Shown here one piece after another: positions 28,761-38,474 of a stretch of DNA of 64,000 bases. How positions within the stretch are numbered: position 1 is the stretch's first letter; every line of letters starts with the position of its first letter. This DNA comes from Paenibacillus albiflavus. GTDB taxonomy: Bacteria; Bacillota; Bacilli; Paenibacillales; NBRC-103111. Below the pieces are notes generated by a model, which was given only the letters and a program-made list of their open reading frames with translations, did not search any database and was not told the DNA's origin. The DNA is taken from NCBI RefSeq assembly GCF_004344915.1, contig NZ_SKFG01000006.1, positions 62,001 through 126,000 on the forward strand, in the 5' to 3' direction. The position numbers were made by a program, and so were the translations under genes.

Positions 28761-29474
28761 GTGAATGACATATCTACCCTAGAGCTCAAGCAAATGGAGC
28801 AAACCATAAATCGGTATTGTATGCAAATTGCTCATAATCAGTGGGATGCAGAGGACTTATCCCAAGAGGTTCTATATAAAGTATATAAGGTGATTAATTC
28901 GGATCCTTCACGAACGATATCCAAGGCTTTTCTGTATCGTATCGTCTCAAACGCATGGAAAGATAAAATGAAGATGGATAAACGCCGTATCCAAACCACA
29001 GATTCGGCTTTTCATGATGCATCATTTCATGATGGGGAGCTCTCCACGCGAGAGCTGCTGGAAGTATTAGCTCATCGGTTATCACCACGGGACTTAGTTA
29101 TATTGTTGCTCATGGATGTATTTGATTTTACTGCGAAGGAAACCGCCGATTTCTTATCACAAGCGGAAGGGACCGTCCAGATGGCTCTGGGGCGAGCACG
29201 ATTGAAATTAAAGAAGCTAGCCAGTAGTAGAGAGGCAATAGGTGCAGATCCTTTTGAGAGGGAGGTTCCAAAAGCTTGTGCCTCACAAATGGATTTGGAC
29301 AGCCTCGTTGAAGCCTTCAAACAGAGAGACCAAAGCGCAATATACAGATGTTACCTCAATCTAGTCAAGTTACGTGTGAAAATCAGCAGCATCCAATTGG
29401 TAAATGGGAGGATCGCTTTCTATTTAGAAGATCCAGACGGGAATCGATTTATGGTGTCGGAAAAAAATTTTTAA
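28761..29474 (+). CDS. ECF-type sigma factor with short VOC-like C-terminal end
   Basis: A 237-residue sigma-70-like protein: region 2 (NQWDAEDLSQEVLYKVYKV, FLYRIVSNAWKDKMK), region 4 (LSPRDLVILLLMDVFDFTAKETADFL, AEGTVQMALGRARLKL in separate stretches), then about 65 residues ending FYLEDPDGNRFMV. DPDGN-R is the closing motif of VOC domains, but the first half of that fold is missing. GTG 28761. A full VOC gene follows at 29552, probably its target or a split partner. Confidence 0.75.
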   Translation: MNDISTLELKQMEQTINRYCMQIAHNQWDAEDLSQEVLYKVYKVINSDPSRTISKAFLYRIVSNAWKDKMKMDKRRIQTTDSAFHDASFHDGELSTRELLEVLAHRLSPRDLVILLLMDVFDFTAKETADFLSQAEGTVQMALGRARLKLKKLASSREAIGADPFEREVPKACASQMDLDSLVEAFKQRDQSAIYRCYLNLVKLRVKISSIQLVNGRIAFYLEDPDGNRFMVSEKNF

Positions 29475-29551
29475 ACCCTTTGTTTGGTTTTCAGAGAGTA
29501 TGTCGTTTATTAGTAGATTCCCATTTATAATTAAGGAGGAGATTTTTCAAG

Positions 29552-29926
29552 ATGAGTAAAAATTCATTTTTTGGTGTTGGTATTTTCGTCCCAGTCAGCG
29601 ATTTGGCACGATCTACCGAATGGTATACCCAGGTGTTAGGATTTGAAATCTTACATAAAGATGAACCGAACGCTACTGTAACGATGATGAATGATAACAA
29701 AATCGTTTTTTGTCTGGTGCGGTCATACAACATTGAACAGAGACCATTTCCGAAAAACGATTATGGTGTAGGACAATATTTTAACTTTCATACACACGAT
29801 GTTGAATCGGCTTATAAGCTGCTTCGGCAGCGAGGAGCCGAAGTTGGTGAGATTGAGGAGTTCGACGGAATACGAGGGTTTTCACTTCACGATCTTGATG
29901 GAAACAGATATGGGGTAGTGAACTAA
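29552..29926 (+). CDS. VOC-family protein
   Basis: A 124-residue single VOC domain from GIFVPVSDLARSTEWYTQVLGF to SLHDLDGNRYGVV. Acts on or binds a small molecule. It follows the sigma gene by 77 bases behind AAGGAGGAG and is probably in the same transcript, which parallels the sigma-VOC fusion at 15950. Confidence 0.85.
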   Translation: MSKNSFFGVGIFVPVSDLARSTEWYTQVLGFEILHKDEPNATVTMMNDNKIVFCLVRSYNIEQRPFPKNDYGVGQYFNFHTHDVESAYKLLRQRGAEVGEIEEFDGIRGFSLHDLDGNRYGVVN

Positions 29927-29968
29927 GATGTGTTCTACAATGAAAGGTCCGTCAGCAAGGTGATATGA

Positions 29969-30082
29969 TATGCTCCCCATACGGTAGACAGGTGACATAA
30001 TAATAATCTGTTACTGCAGGGGAGTATTTTTATGAAAAAAACAAACTTAATGTTTTACATGATAATTGTCCGACATATGTAA
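29969..30082 (+). mobile_element. Possible insertion-sequence end remnant
   Basis: ATGCTCCCC and GGGGAGTAT form imperfect inverted ends around 29969-30027, followed by a ribosome-like site and a 16-codon frame from 30032 (MKKTNLMFYM) that stops early. This pattern is seen at the left ends of some insertion sequences. The rest of such an element is absent. Confidence 0.35.
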
Positions 30083-30136
30083 AATTTATAATCAGAAAGA
30101 CACTGATATTTTAGTACAAATACTATCTTTGCATAT

Positions 30137-31376
30137 GTTATCCTATATTTGGAATGGATAACAATTCTAATCATCAAGCGAGGTGAGAATAGTGATTGTA
30201 AACAAAGCATATAAGTTTCGTATCTATCCAAATAAGGAACAGAAAATCTTAATTGCTAAAACAATCGGCTGTTCTCGTTTCGTATTCAATCGCTTTTTGT
30301 CACAATGGAGTGACGAATACAAGGAAACAGGCAAAGGGTTAACCTATATTTCGTGTTCAGCTAAACTAACACAATTGAAAAAGGAATTCCTATGGCTGAA
30401 AGAAGTGGACAGTATTTCATTGCAATCATCGCTAAAGAATCTTGCTGATGCGTTTGACCGTTTCTTCAAAAAGCAAAATGATGCACCACGTTTCAAATCC
30501 AAAAACAATAAAGTACAATCCTATACAACCAAGCAAACAAACGGGAATATTGCCATTGTTGGTAACCATATTAAATTACCTAAACTCGGTCTTGTTCGTT
30601 TTGCTAAAAGTCGTGAAGTGAATGGTCGTATTCTGAATACTACCGTAAGACGTAATCCAAGTGGAAAATACTTTGTGTCCATTCTTGTAGAAACAGAAGT
30701 AGAGCCAATAGAAAAAACAGGTTCTTCTATTGGTGTTGACCTTGGATTAAAAAACTTGGCAACTTTGAGTACAGGAAAGGTATTCCCCAATCCCAAATGG
30801 TTTCGCAAACTTGAGGAACAATTAGCAGATGCGCAGCGAATCCTTTCTAGACGTATAAAAGGTGGTATGAATTGGAACAAACAACGTGTTAGGGTCGCTA
30901 GAATCCATGAAAGAATAACCAATGCAAGAACAGACTACTTGCAGAAAATCTCTACTGAAATCATCAAAGACCACGATGTTATTGGTATAGAAGATTTGCA
31001 AGTATCCAATATGTTGAAAAATCACAAGCTGGCTAAAGCAATTAGTGAAGTATCGTGGTCACAGTTCAGAATCATGCTTGAGTACAAAGCAAAATGGTAT
31101 GGCAAAGAAGTAGTTACTGTATCCAAAACCTTTGCAAGTTCTCAGCTATGTTCGTGCTGTGGCTACCAAAATCAAGACGTTCAGAATCTAAAACTCCGTA
31201 AATGGGACTGTCCAAATTGTGGCGCATATCACGACAGAGATATTAATGCAGGACAAAACCTTAAAAACGAAGCTATAAGACTTCTAACCGTAGGGACTAC
31301 GGGGATAGCCTAATCAATTAGAAACCGATAGGTTTCCATACTTAGGAATCTCGCGACTTAAGCGTGAGAGGTTCAA
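30137..31376 (+). mobile_element. IS200/IS605-group element carrying only tnpB
   Basis: Left side: an 8-bp subterminal hairpin (TGTTATCC/GGATAACA, 30136-30163); the exact left tip is not fixed. Right side: a hairpin CTCGCG/CGTGAG and the terminal TTCAA at 31372-31376, where TCAA is the right cleavage site of IS608-type elements. No tnpA gene is present, so it can move only with a transposase supplied elsewhere. Confidence 0.75.
30192..31313 (+). CDS. tnpB: RNA-guided endonuclease TnpB
   Basis: A 373-residue TnpB: N-terminal [12 protein letters not shown], RuvC residues in [10 protein letters not shown] (Asp), [11 protein letters not shown] (Glu) and [10 protein letters not shown] (Asp), and a zinc finger CSCCG...CPNCG. 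All catalytic residues are present, so it appears active. TnpB cuts DNA using a guide RNA from the element's right end. GTG 30192 fits GAGGTGAG better than GTG 30183. Confidence 0.93.
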   Translation: MIVNKAYKFRIYPNKEQKILIAKTIGCSRFVFNRFLSQWSDEYKETGKGLTYISCSAKLTQLKKEFLWLKEVDSISLQSSLKNLADAFDRFFKKQNDAPRFKSKNNKVQSYTTKQTNGNIAIVGNHIKLPKLGLVRFAKSREVNGRILNTTVRRNPSGKYFVSILVETEVEPIEKTGSSIGVDLGLKNLATLSTGKVFPNPKWFRKLEEQLADAQRILSRRIKGGMNWNKQRVRVARIHERITNARTDYLQKISTEIIKDHDVIGIEDLQVSNMLKNHKLAKAISEVSWSQFRIMLEYKAKWYGKEVVTVSKTFASSQLCSCCGYQNQDVQNLKLRKWDCPNCGAYHDRDINAGQNLKNEAIRLLTVGTTGIA

Positions 31377-31396
31377 GGTGTCCTTACATCGTCTAA
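31290..31396 (+). ncRNA. Predicted omega RNA (TnpB guide) from the right end
   Basis: In the TnpB family the guide RNA covers the 3' end of tnpB and the right end, and the guide is the flank just beyond the tip. Here the right end has GTAGGGACTACGGGG, a stem ending CGTGAGAGG and TTCAA at 31376, so the guide starts at 31377 (GGTGTCCTTACATCG). Boundaries are approximate. Confidence 0.6.
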
Positions 31397-31679
31397 GCGA
31401 AAAGCAATTAGTAGAGATGCAGAAGCTGAAGTCTGAAGTTGTGCAGCAATGTGCAAATACGGAACCTATAATTTAGGACAAACTTATGGAACGGATAGAC
31501 AAAGGAGAAGTTTTACTGTTGAACTCGAGAAGCATCTAGCATCTTTACCAGACGATAAGGAAATTGTGGCATATTGCCGTGGACCTTATTGTTTAATGTC
31601 CGTGCAAGCAGCTGAAATTTTGGCAAGTAAAGGTATTCATGCGTCTCGTTTAGAGGAAGGCGTATACGAATGGAATTAA
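31378..31679 (+). pseudogene. Remnant of an ArsR-rhodanese fusion gene
   Basis: Three frames each carry a consecutive piece of one protein: SLHRLSEKQLVEMQKLKSE (linker helix after an ArsR domain), MERIDKGEVLLL (start of a rhodanese domain), then VELEKHLASLPDDKEIVAYC with RGPYCLMSVQAAEIL. The part between GEVLLL and VELEKH is deleted. The CRGPYC loop with the rhodanese cysteine survives. The ArsR half is missing at the TnpB element boundary. Confidence 0.75.
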
Positions 31680-31757
31680 CCTCGTGGAATGGAGCGACAA
31701 AGTACTAACTTTTTAATTGAATCATATAAAAATAAAATAGGAGGTTGGTTCAAAACG

Positions 31758-33074
31758 ATGACGCATGAATCCCGTAGTATGACGGACGGTAATATGCAAG
31801 GCTACGTCAATTCTCCAGATATGCAACAACGATTGTATAAACGTTCCCTACTCATTGTTGTCCTATCACAAATTTTTGGTGGTGCAGGTCTTGCTGCTGG
31901 TGTAACCGTGGGTGCACTACTTGCACAGGATATGCTGGGGACGGATAGTTTGGCAGGTGTTCCTGCCGCCTTATTAACGCTTGGTTCTGCTGTGGCTGCT
32001 TTGCTTGTCGGACGTCTTTCACAGCATTATGGGCGCCGGCTGGGGCTAGCTGCAGGATTTTTTGCAGGCGGGATCGGTGCGATAGGGGTAATATTGGCAG
32101 CAGTAAATCATAGTATCGTGCTATTGTTCATATCGCTTCTTATATACGGAGCTGGAACGGCTACAAATTTGCAAGCGCGTTATGCAGCAACAGATTTAGC
32201 TAAACCAACTCAACGGGCCAAAGCAATTAGTACGGCAATGGTTTCGACTACTTTTGGTGCAGTTGCAGGTCCCAACCTGGTAGATGTTATGGGCAAGTTT
32301 GCAACGTCCATCGGTGTCCCAGCGCTTGCGGGTCCGTTTATTTTAGGTGCTGCGGCATTCCTCCTCGCTGGTTTGGTATTTTTTATTTTCCTAAGACCAG
32401 ACCCATTCATCGTAGCGAAAGCTGTATTTCAAGCACAAGCCCGATCAGATCGAAGCCAATCAGCAGCCGTGCAAACCAAATCCCATAATAATAACAAAGT
32501 CTTAGTTGTAGGGGCAGCCGTTATGATTTTAACTCAAATCGTTATGGTCGCCATTATGACAATGACGCCAATACATATGAAGCATCACGGTCATAGTATG
32601 GCAGATATAGGTTTAGTTATCGGGATTCATATTGGCGCGATGTATTTACCTTCTCTTATTACAGGTGTTCTTGTCGATAAGATTGGTCGTGCAGCCATGT
32701 CAATAGCTTCAGGTGGTATTTTATTGCTCGCTGGCATTGTTGCAGCTGTAGCACCTGCTGATTCTTTGCTGGTTCTCATCATTGCTCTTGCACTGTTAGG
32801 ACTCGGCTGGAACTTTGGTTTAATCAGTGGAACAGCACTTATTGTTGATGCGACTGATCCAGCAACTCGTGCCAAAACACAAGGAACAATAGATGTGTTA
32901 GTTGCACTGGCTGGGGCATCGGGTGGCGCACTATCCGGTATGGTTGTAGCTAATTCCAGTTACGCGGCGCTATCGCTTGCTGGAGGCGGACTTGCACTTT
33001 TACTGATACCAGTCGTTATATGGTCCCGAAGCAAATCTAAAGTATCGGCGTTTCAAAATAATCTATCGAATTAA
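31758..33074 (+). CDS. MFS transporter
   Basis: A 438-residue major facilitator protein with 12 predicted helices; GRLSQHYGRRLGL is the loop 2-3 signature and VDKIGRAAM its counterpart in the second half. Probably a drug or metabolite exporter. ATG 31758 follows TAGGAGG, slightly far; the upstream part from 31689 is unlike a transporter N-terminus. It may have been in an operon with the broken ArsR-rhodanese gene. Confidence 0.85.
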   Translation: MTHESRSMTDGNMQGYVNSPDMQQRLYKRSLLIVVLSQIFGGAGLAAGVTVGALLAQDMLGTDSLAGVPAALLTLGSAVAALLVGRLSQHYGRRLGLAAGFFAGGIGAIGVILAAVNHSIVLLFISLLIYGAGTATNLQARYAATDLAKPTQRAKAISTAMVSTTFGAVAGPNLVDVMGKFATSIGVPALAGPFILGAAAFLLAGLVFFIFLRPDPFIVAKAVFQAQARSDRSQSAAVQTKSHNNNKVLVVGAAVMILTQIVMVAIMTMTPIHMKHHGHSMADIGLVIGIHIGAMYLPSLITGVLVDKIGRAAMSIASGGILLLAGIVAAVAPADSLLVLIIALALLGLGWNFGLISGTALIVDATDPATRAKTQGTIDVLVALAGASGGALSGMVVANSSYAALSLAGGGLALLLIPVVIWSRSKSKVSAFQNNLSN

Positions 33075-33079
33075 CAGGT

Positions 33080-33128
33080 ATAGTCCAATTCGCACGCTTC
33101 ATCGTACGGATTGGGCTATTTTCTTTTT
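33080..33128 (+). terminator. Terminator after MFS gene
   Basis: ATAGTCCAAT / ATTGGGCTAT followed by TTTTCTTTTT. Confidence 0.8.
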
Positions 33129-33224
33129 ACATGGAAATTATCATGAACCTGCGAAGAGGGGATTAGCACTAGGCCACGAATATAATATAAGTTTAGAAGA
33201 TAATGACTAAGGGAGAAATACTTC

Positions 33225-36200
33225 TTGGAAACTCACTCATCCAAATATCAAATGAAAAAGAGCTATATTATATTATTGCTAGTGTTCATATTAGTTGTTT
33301 TAACCGGTTTTCGCATTTTATGGATGAAAACGTTTCATGATCCCAAACAGGCGTCAATTCAGAATGGGCAATTCGATTTGCGCAGTTGGAATGCAGAAGA
33401 TGGCGACATTCTGTTACTTGATGGGGAATGGGAGTTTTATCCCTCGCAATGGTTAATAGATGGTAGTCGGCAACAATTGTTAGGTGATAATGCGCCAAGA
33501 CATATTCAGGTACCGGGAGGATGGAGCGAAGCTTTGCATGCTGACAAGCCATCTCCATACGGGTATGGCTCTTATCGTTTGCGTCTTTATGTAGACCCGG
33601 CAAAGCATCTTAATTATAGTATTCGTGTACCCAGCGTACGCACTGCTTCAGAATTATATGTAAACGGTCGATTGCTTACTAAATCCGGCCAGGTGGCGAC
33701 AACAAAGGATGAATATATTTCGAAGGACCTACCTTATTCTACAACCTTTACAGCAGATGACAACGGTGTAATCGAACTCGTCATTCAGGCGGCAAATTAT
33801 GTGGATAGTCGAAGCGGGGGCATTGTCCGATCCATTAAATTTGGTTCAGAAGAAGCCATTGCCAAAGAGATGAAAGCTTCCATTTTTATGCAGTTCTTGG
33901 CAGCGATTATATTTATTATGCATGCTGTCTATGCACTTATTTTGTATTTATTAGGAAATAAGGAAAAGAAGCTGCTTTATTTCAGTTTGCTTGCATTATG
34001 TGTAACGATCACGAGTGTCTTTAGTACGGATGAGAAGTTGTTCCATCAATTATTTTACATTGGAAGTAATTGGGATTTTAGAGTAACTAATATTGCTTTC
34101 GTTATTGCAGCCTATGCTTTGCTCCAGTGTACGAATCATCGCGAGCTTCCATATTGGCGTAGGATGTACCCTGTCTATAAAGTAATGAATCTAGGGACTG
34201 CCGGCATCACGTTGTTTTTAAATCCAACTCAGGTGATCATGCTCTTCCCTATTTATTATGTATTAGCTGGTACTGCTGGAGTTATTACGCTGATTACAAT
34301 GTTTAAAAAAGTAATTAAAGATTTAAAGAGCAATCTTTTACTGCTTGTCTCTTTTCTTGCGTTTAGTAACTATGTTATTTGGTCAGTAATCTTGCTGGAT
34401 AGCGGTTTGAGTCTTGTCTACTATCCGTTCGATATGATTATTGCGATGGGCTGTTTAGCCTCTGAATGGTTTAAGGGTTACTTTATCATGCATGCGAACA
34501 CCAAAGAGCTTGCTGCAACCTTGCAAAGAATGAATGACCATAAGGATCAATTTCTGGCAAACACTTCGCATGAATTTAAAAATCCGCTTCATAGCATGCT
34601 TAACATGTCACAATCCGTTTTAAAAAGGGAACAGCATTTATTGCAGGAGCGGAGTATCAAGGAGCTTGAAACGGTCTTATCTGTAGGACGTCGGTTGACA
34701 TGGATATTAAACGACTTGATTGACGTGATGAGTTTACGGGAAGGCAATCCACGTTTACAACAAAAAGTAATATTTATCCAGCCAATAGTGACCGGAGTAA
34801 TGGATATGCTGCAATTTAACGCAGAAGTAAAGTCTGTCCAAATTGCAAATCAGATTTCGGAAGATTTTCCCCCAGTAATTGCGGATGAGAATCGAGTGAT
34901 CCAAATCGTGTTCAATTTACTTCATAATGCTGTGAAATATACGAATGAAGGGACAATTTCGATTCAAGCTTTTGGCAAAGACGGAAGAGCGTATATTGTG
35001 ATTACTGATACAGGGATCGGAATGGATGAGCAGATGCTTAAGCGCTTATTCCGTCCGTATGAGCAAGGCTGTACGAGTGTGACGATGATTGAAGGCGGCT
35101 TTGGGTTAGGTTTAAGTATCAGCAAGCAGCTAGTTGAGCTTCATGGAGGTACGTTAGATGTATCCTCTGTTAAAGACGAAGGCTCGAAATTTACATTTTC
35201 GTTGAAGCTGGCGGATGAGGAAGCGGAGGTAGAAAGTGAAGGTTCGAGCCGATTAGAACCGTTCGAATTACAATCTAAAGCGATCCAAGAAATAGCCTCT
35301 ACAGTCGAATTAAACCAAATGGAACTTCCGCTAGCTGCGAAAGGGGCAACTCCAACAACTCCATTCCAAATGAATCGAAATTGTCCGCTCGTATTAATTG
35401 TTGATGATGATCCAGTCAATCTTCAAGTGCTTGAAGCCATACTGCCACCAGACGAATACGAGTTAACGATGGCAACGAGCGGTAAAGAAGCGTTGGCATT
35501 ACTGGATACTAAGGACTGGGATCTGGTCATCTCCGACGTTATGATGCCGCAGATGTCCGGTTATGAGTTGACACGGATGATTCGTGAGCGATTTACACTG
35601 ACAGAGCTCCCTGTTCTGCTTCTTACGGCAAGAAGCCAACCGGAAGATATTCAAAGCGGCTTTCTGGCTGGAGCCAACGATTATGTGACGAAGCCGGTGG
35701 AAGCTGTAGAAATCAAATCCCGGATCGAGGCGCTAACGACCATTAAACAGTCCGTTCGGGAACAATTACGATTAGAAGCTGCCTGGCTGCAAGCGCAAAT
35801 CCAGCCTCATTTTTTATTCAATGCGTTAAATGCTGTAACAGCTTTAAGCGATATTAATCTGGATAAGATGCGTGATTTGGTCGATGAGTTTAGCAATTTT
35901 CTGAGAAATAAATTTAGATTCCAAGATATGGATGGGCTTGTTCCAATTGAAGAGGAGCTAAGTCTAGTACGCTCTTATTTATATATTGAGAAGGTCCGAT
36001 TTGAAGAAAGGCTGGAAGTTGCTTGGGAGATCGAGGAATACGGTGAATTAGAAGTTCCATTTCTTTCGATTCAGCCTCTGGTGGAAAACGCGATAAGACA
36101 TGGCGTTATGAAGCGCACTCGTGGAGGCAAGATTAGTATTCGAATTTCTGTCCATGAAGCCCATGCAGAGATAACCGTTGAAGACGATGGGGTCGGAATG

Positions 36201-36374
36201 GACGAGGCTCAATTGCAACGAATTTTAGAAAGAAAAGCAGATAAGAGGTCAGGTGTCGGATTGATCAATACGGATCAGCGATTAAAACGGCACTTCGGAA
36301 CCGGTCTTCATATCCAAAGTACGTTAGGTACAGGGACAAGGGTAACTTTTCATGTACGTAACAAAAGATCCTAA
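33225..36374 (+). CDS. Hybrid sensor histidine kinase with receiver and second LytS-type kinase
   Basis: A 1049-residue signalling protein: membrane anchor (15-35), extracellular jelly-roll 7TMR-DISM-type sensor (about 50-205), seven membrane helices (about 215-420), HisKA with TSHEFKNP (His near 449), HATPase (NLLHNAVKY near 560, DTGIGM near 596, GFGLGLS near 625), receiver (VDDDP near 727, ISDVMMP near 770, TKPVEA), then a LytS-type His_kinase domain (QIQPHFLFNALNA near 860) and a second HATPase (VENAIRHG near 955). No separate response regulator is adjacent. TTG 33225 behind GGGAG; alternative ATG 33252. Confidence 0.9.
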   Translation: METHSSKYQMKKSYIILLLVFILVVLTGFRILWMKTFHDPKQASIQNGQFDLRSWNAEDGDILLLDGEWEFYPSQWLIDGSRQQLLGDNAPRHIQVPGGWSEALHADKPSPYGYGSYRLRLYVDPAKHLNYSIRVPSVRTASELYVNGRLLTKSGQVATTKDEYISKDLPYSTTFTADDNGVIELVIQAANYVDSRSGGIVRSIKFGSEEAIAKEMKASIFMQFLAAIIFIMHAVYALILYLLGNKEKKLLYFSLLALCVTITSVFSTDEKLFHQLFYIGSNWDFRVTNIAFVIAAYALLQCTNHRELPYWRRMYPVYKVMNLGTAGITLFLNPTQVIMLFPIYYVLAGTAGVITLITMFKKVIKDLKSNLLLLVSFLAFSNYVIWSVILLDSGLSLVYYPFDMIIAMGCLASEWFKGYFIMHANTKELAATLQRMNDHKDQFLANTSHEFKNPLHSMLNMSQSVLKREQHLLQERSIKELETVLSVGRRLTWILNDLIDVMSLREGNPRLQQKVIFIQPIVTGVMDMLQFNAEVKSVQIANQISEDFPPVIADENRVIQIVFNLLHNAVKYTNEGTISIQAFGKDGRAYIVITDTGIGMDEQMLKRLFRPYEQGCTSVTMIEGGFGLGLSISKQLVELHGGTLDVSSVKDEGSKFTFSLKLADEEAEVESEGSSRLEPFELQSKAIQEIASTVELNQMELPLAAKGATPTTPFQMNRNCPLVLIVDDDPVNLQVLEAILPPDEYELTMATSGKEALALLDTKDWDLVISDVMMPQMSGYELTRMIRERFTLTELPVLLLTARSQPEDIQSGFLAGANDYVTKPVEAVEIKSRIEALTTIKQSVREQLRLEAAWLQAQIQPHFLFNALNAVTALSDINLDKMRDLVDEFSNFLRNKFRFQDMDGLVPIEEELSLVRSYLYIEKVRFEERLEVAWEIEEYGELEVPFLSIQPLVENAIRHGVMKRTRGGKISIRISVHEAHAEITVEDDGVGMDEAQLQRILERKADKRSGVGLINTDQRLKRHFGTGLHIQSTLGTGTRVTFHVRNKRS

Positions 36375-36418
36375 CAACAGCCATTGGCGACTTTCGAGTC
36401 GTCGATGGTTGTTTTTTT
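36373..36418 (+). terminator. Terminator after hybrid kinase gene
   Basis: AACAACAGCCAT...ATGGTTGTT with an inner CGACTTTCGAGTCG-type stem and seven T. Confidence 0.9.
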
Positions 36419-36536
36419 GTTTTCTACATAATCATTTGAATTGATTATTTCTTTACCGCTGTTAGAGCCGCTACAATCCGAGTATAAAGGCAAAAGAGAG
36501 TAATGGCCGACACGGAGGAAAGAGGAGGAGATTCTC

Positions 36537-38474
36537 ATAGTTAACGTACAAAATTTGGGGACGATGATTCAGTCTCGCTTTGGACAAGGAGCGGCGATTC
36601 GCTTCGATGGCAAGCGTTATAACGTTTGTTTTGCAAGTAATGGCGTTCCAGCGGTTTTGCAGGAATTCGATCTGGTGTCTGGTGACTTACTGTTTCGCGA
36701 GCCTGTTCCGAATACGGGTTGCTGCTGGGGTATGTGTTCTGCGGAGAATGGAGATGTCTATCTGAGCGGAACTAATGATGGCGTGCTATATCGGTATTCA
36801 TCAGACGGACTGAAGGCGATTGACGCAAATCCATCAGATTCTTGGGTATGGCAGCTATTTAGTATAAATGGAAAAGTATTTGGCGGCACCTATCCGGGGG
36901 CCAAGGTTTTTGAGTATGACATCGAGACGGGTTCGTTCCAGGATTACGGGATTATGAAGGAAGGACAGAACTACGTCCGAGGGATTACGGCAGATGAACA
37001 TGCAATCTACGCTGGGATCGGGGCTACTAAACATGTAATCCGGATCGACCGGACGACCGGCGAATTGGTGGAGCTGCAGCTTGAGGGAATCAGCGGTTCG
37101 CAAGGTTTTGTCGATCGATTGTGGGTGATAGAGGGCTATTTATTCGTATCCTGCACATTCACCGAAATGCACGTATTCCGCCTTGATTCACTAGTTCATG
37201 TTGGCACATTTCCATTTGACAACATGCTGGTGAAGCCAAATGAATATGATCCGGGTCGAGTTTATTTCAAGTGGGGCAGGAAGTTATGTTATTGGGATAT
37301 CGTACAGGAGAGCTGGAACGAGACGGAGATTCAAACACTGCCAGAGGGCAGGGCAAAAGCGCTTGAGTGGTTGTACATGAATGGGGAGCCAGACAGGTTC
37401 AATGGACAGGTCAGTGGTACTAGTGAGCCTGCTCTCGCGCTGGTAACGGTAAACGCACAGGTAGCTATCATTCGTTTGTCCGATAACCAGGTCAAGGTTC
37501 GAAGCTTGGAAATCGAGCCGCAACCGATCGAGATCCATTGTCTGGAGACGGGGGACGATGGCAAGTTGTATATGGGGGGCTACCAACGGGGATTTAGCTT
37601 ATTTGACCCGGATACGGATACGGTTGAGCGGACGTTTGAATTATTTCCACAACCAGAAGGAATGACATTCCTTGACGGCATTGCTTACTTCGGAACTTAC
37701 AGGGAAGCGCAAATGTTCCGCTTCGATCCGCATCGCTCGATCGATTTTGGCTTTACATCTGACAATAATCCGGGACTGATAGGGGAGATCGGGCATTTGC
37801 AGGATCGACCATTCGCTATGACAAGCGGCGGCGGACGAGTTTTTGCCGGTACAGTACCAGACTATGGGGTGCGCGGCGGAGCGTTAGCGATGTACGATCC
37901 TGCTGTCGGCAAATGGGAAACCTACCCGAACATCGTACCAGAGCATAGCGTCTTGGGCGTTGCCTACAAGGACGGACTGATATACGGAGGTACAAGTTTA
38001 TGGGGAGGGCTTGGAACATCGCCTGCAGAGGGACCAGCCCGCATGTTCATCTGGGATGTGGCAAAGCGGACGAAGGTTGCGGAGTTCGTGCCTGATATCC
38101 CGGATATGGATATGCCTCCTTGCATGATTGGGGAGCTAAGCGCTGGTCCCGACGGTTTGATCTGGGGCGCCATCGACGGCACGTTATTCGCCATGGATCC
38201 AGTGACGACTGAGATCATCAAGAGCAAAATTATCGTCCCAAGTGAGTACAAGTACAGTAAGTATCTGCCCATTAAATTAAGATGGGGATCAGACGGTTAC
38301 TTGTATACGACTTTGGCAAGGCGCTTGATCGTTGTGGACCCGGCTACGCTTGAGCACGTGCAGCTTAGTGATCGGATCATTGGCAATATGGCGCTTGATC
38401 GGCACGGGCGGTTGTATTATGTCCAAGGTAAAGAGCTATATCGGATGGTAATACCGGATAATCTTTTTAAATGA
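36537..38474 (+). CDS. Cytoplasmic beta-propeller protein, start codon uncertain
   Basis: About 640 residues of repeated blades (NGDVYLSGTNDGVLYRY, DGKLYMGGYQRGFSLFDP, DGLIYGGTSLWGG), so a multi-bladed propeller, with no signal peptide. Family and reaction not recognised; such folds act as lyases, epimerases or binding proteins. AGGAGG at 36523 points to a start at 36537, where the codon is ATA, giving (M)VNVQNLG; the next candidate, TTG 36555, is too far from the site. First gene of a sugar-uptake locus. Confidence 0.7.
   Translation: MVNVQNLGTMIQSRFGQGAAIRFDGKRYNVCFASNGVPAVLQEFDLVSGDLLFREPVPNTGCCWGMCSAENGDVYLSGTNDGVLYRYSSDGLKAIDANPSDSWVWQLFSINGKVFGGTYPGAKVFEYDIETGSFQDYGIMKEGQNYVRGITADEHAIYAGIGATKHVIRIDRTTGELVELQLEGISGSQGFVDRLWVIEGYLFVSCTFTEMHVFRLDSLVHVGTFPFDNMLVKPNEYDPGRVYFKWGRKLCYWDIVQESWNETEIQTLPEGRAKALEWLYMNGEPDRFNGQVSGTSEPALALVTVNAQVAIIRLSDNQVKVRSLEIEPQPIEIHCLETGDDGKLYMGGYQRGFSLFDPDTDTVERTFELFPQPEGMTFLDGIAYFGTYREAQMFRFDPHRSIDFGFTSDNNPGLIGEIGHLQDRPFAMTSGGGRVFAGTVPDYGVRGGALAMYDPAVGKWETYPNIVPEHSVLGVAYKDGLIYGGTSLWGGLGTSPAEGPARMFIWDVAKRTKVAEFVPDIPDMDMPPCMIGELSAGPDGLIWGAIDGTLFAMDPVTTEIIKSKIIVPSEYKYSKYLPIKLRWGSDGYLYTTLARRLIVVDPATLEHVQLSDRIIGNMALDRHGRLYYVQGKELYRMVIPDNLFK

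Noticed and set aside
31449-31679. Intact 76-residue rhodanese gene
   Set aside because: Its first ~25 codons are out of frame with the homologous protein and the domain core is deleted; it is the end of a pseudogene.
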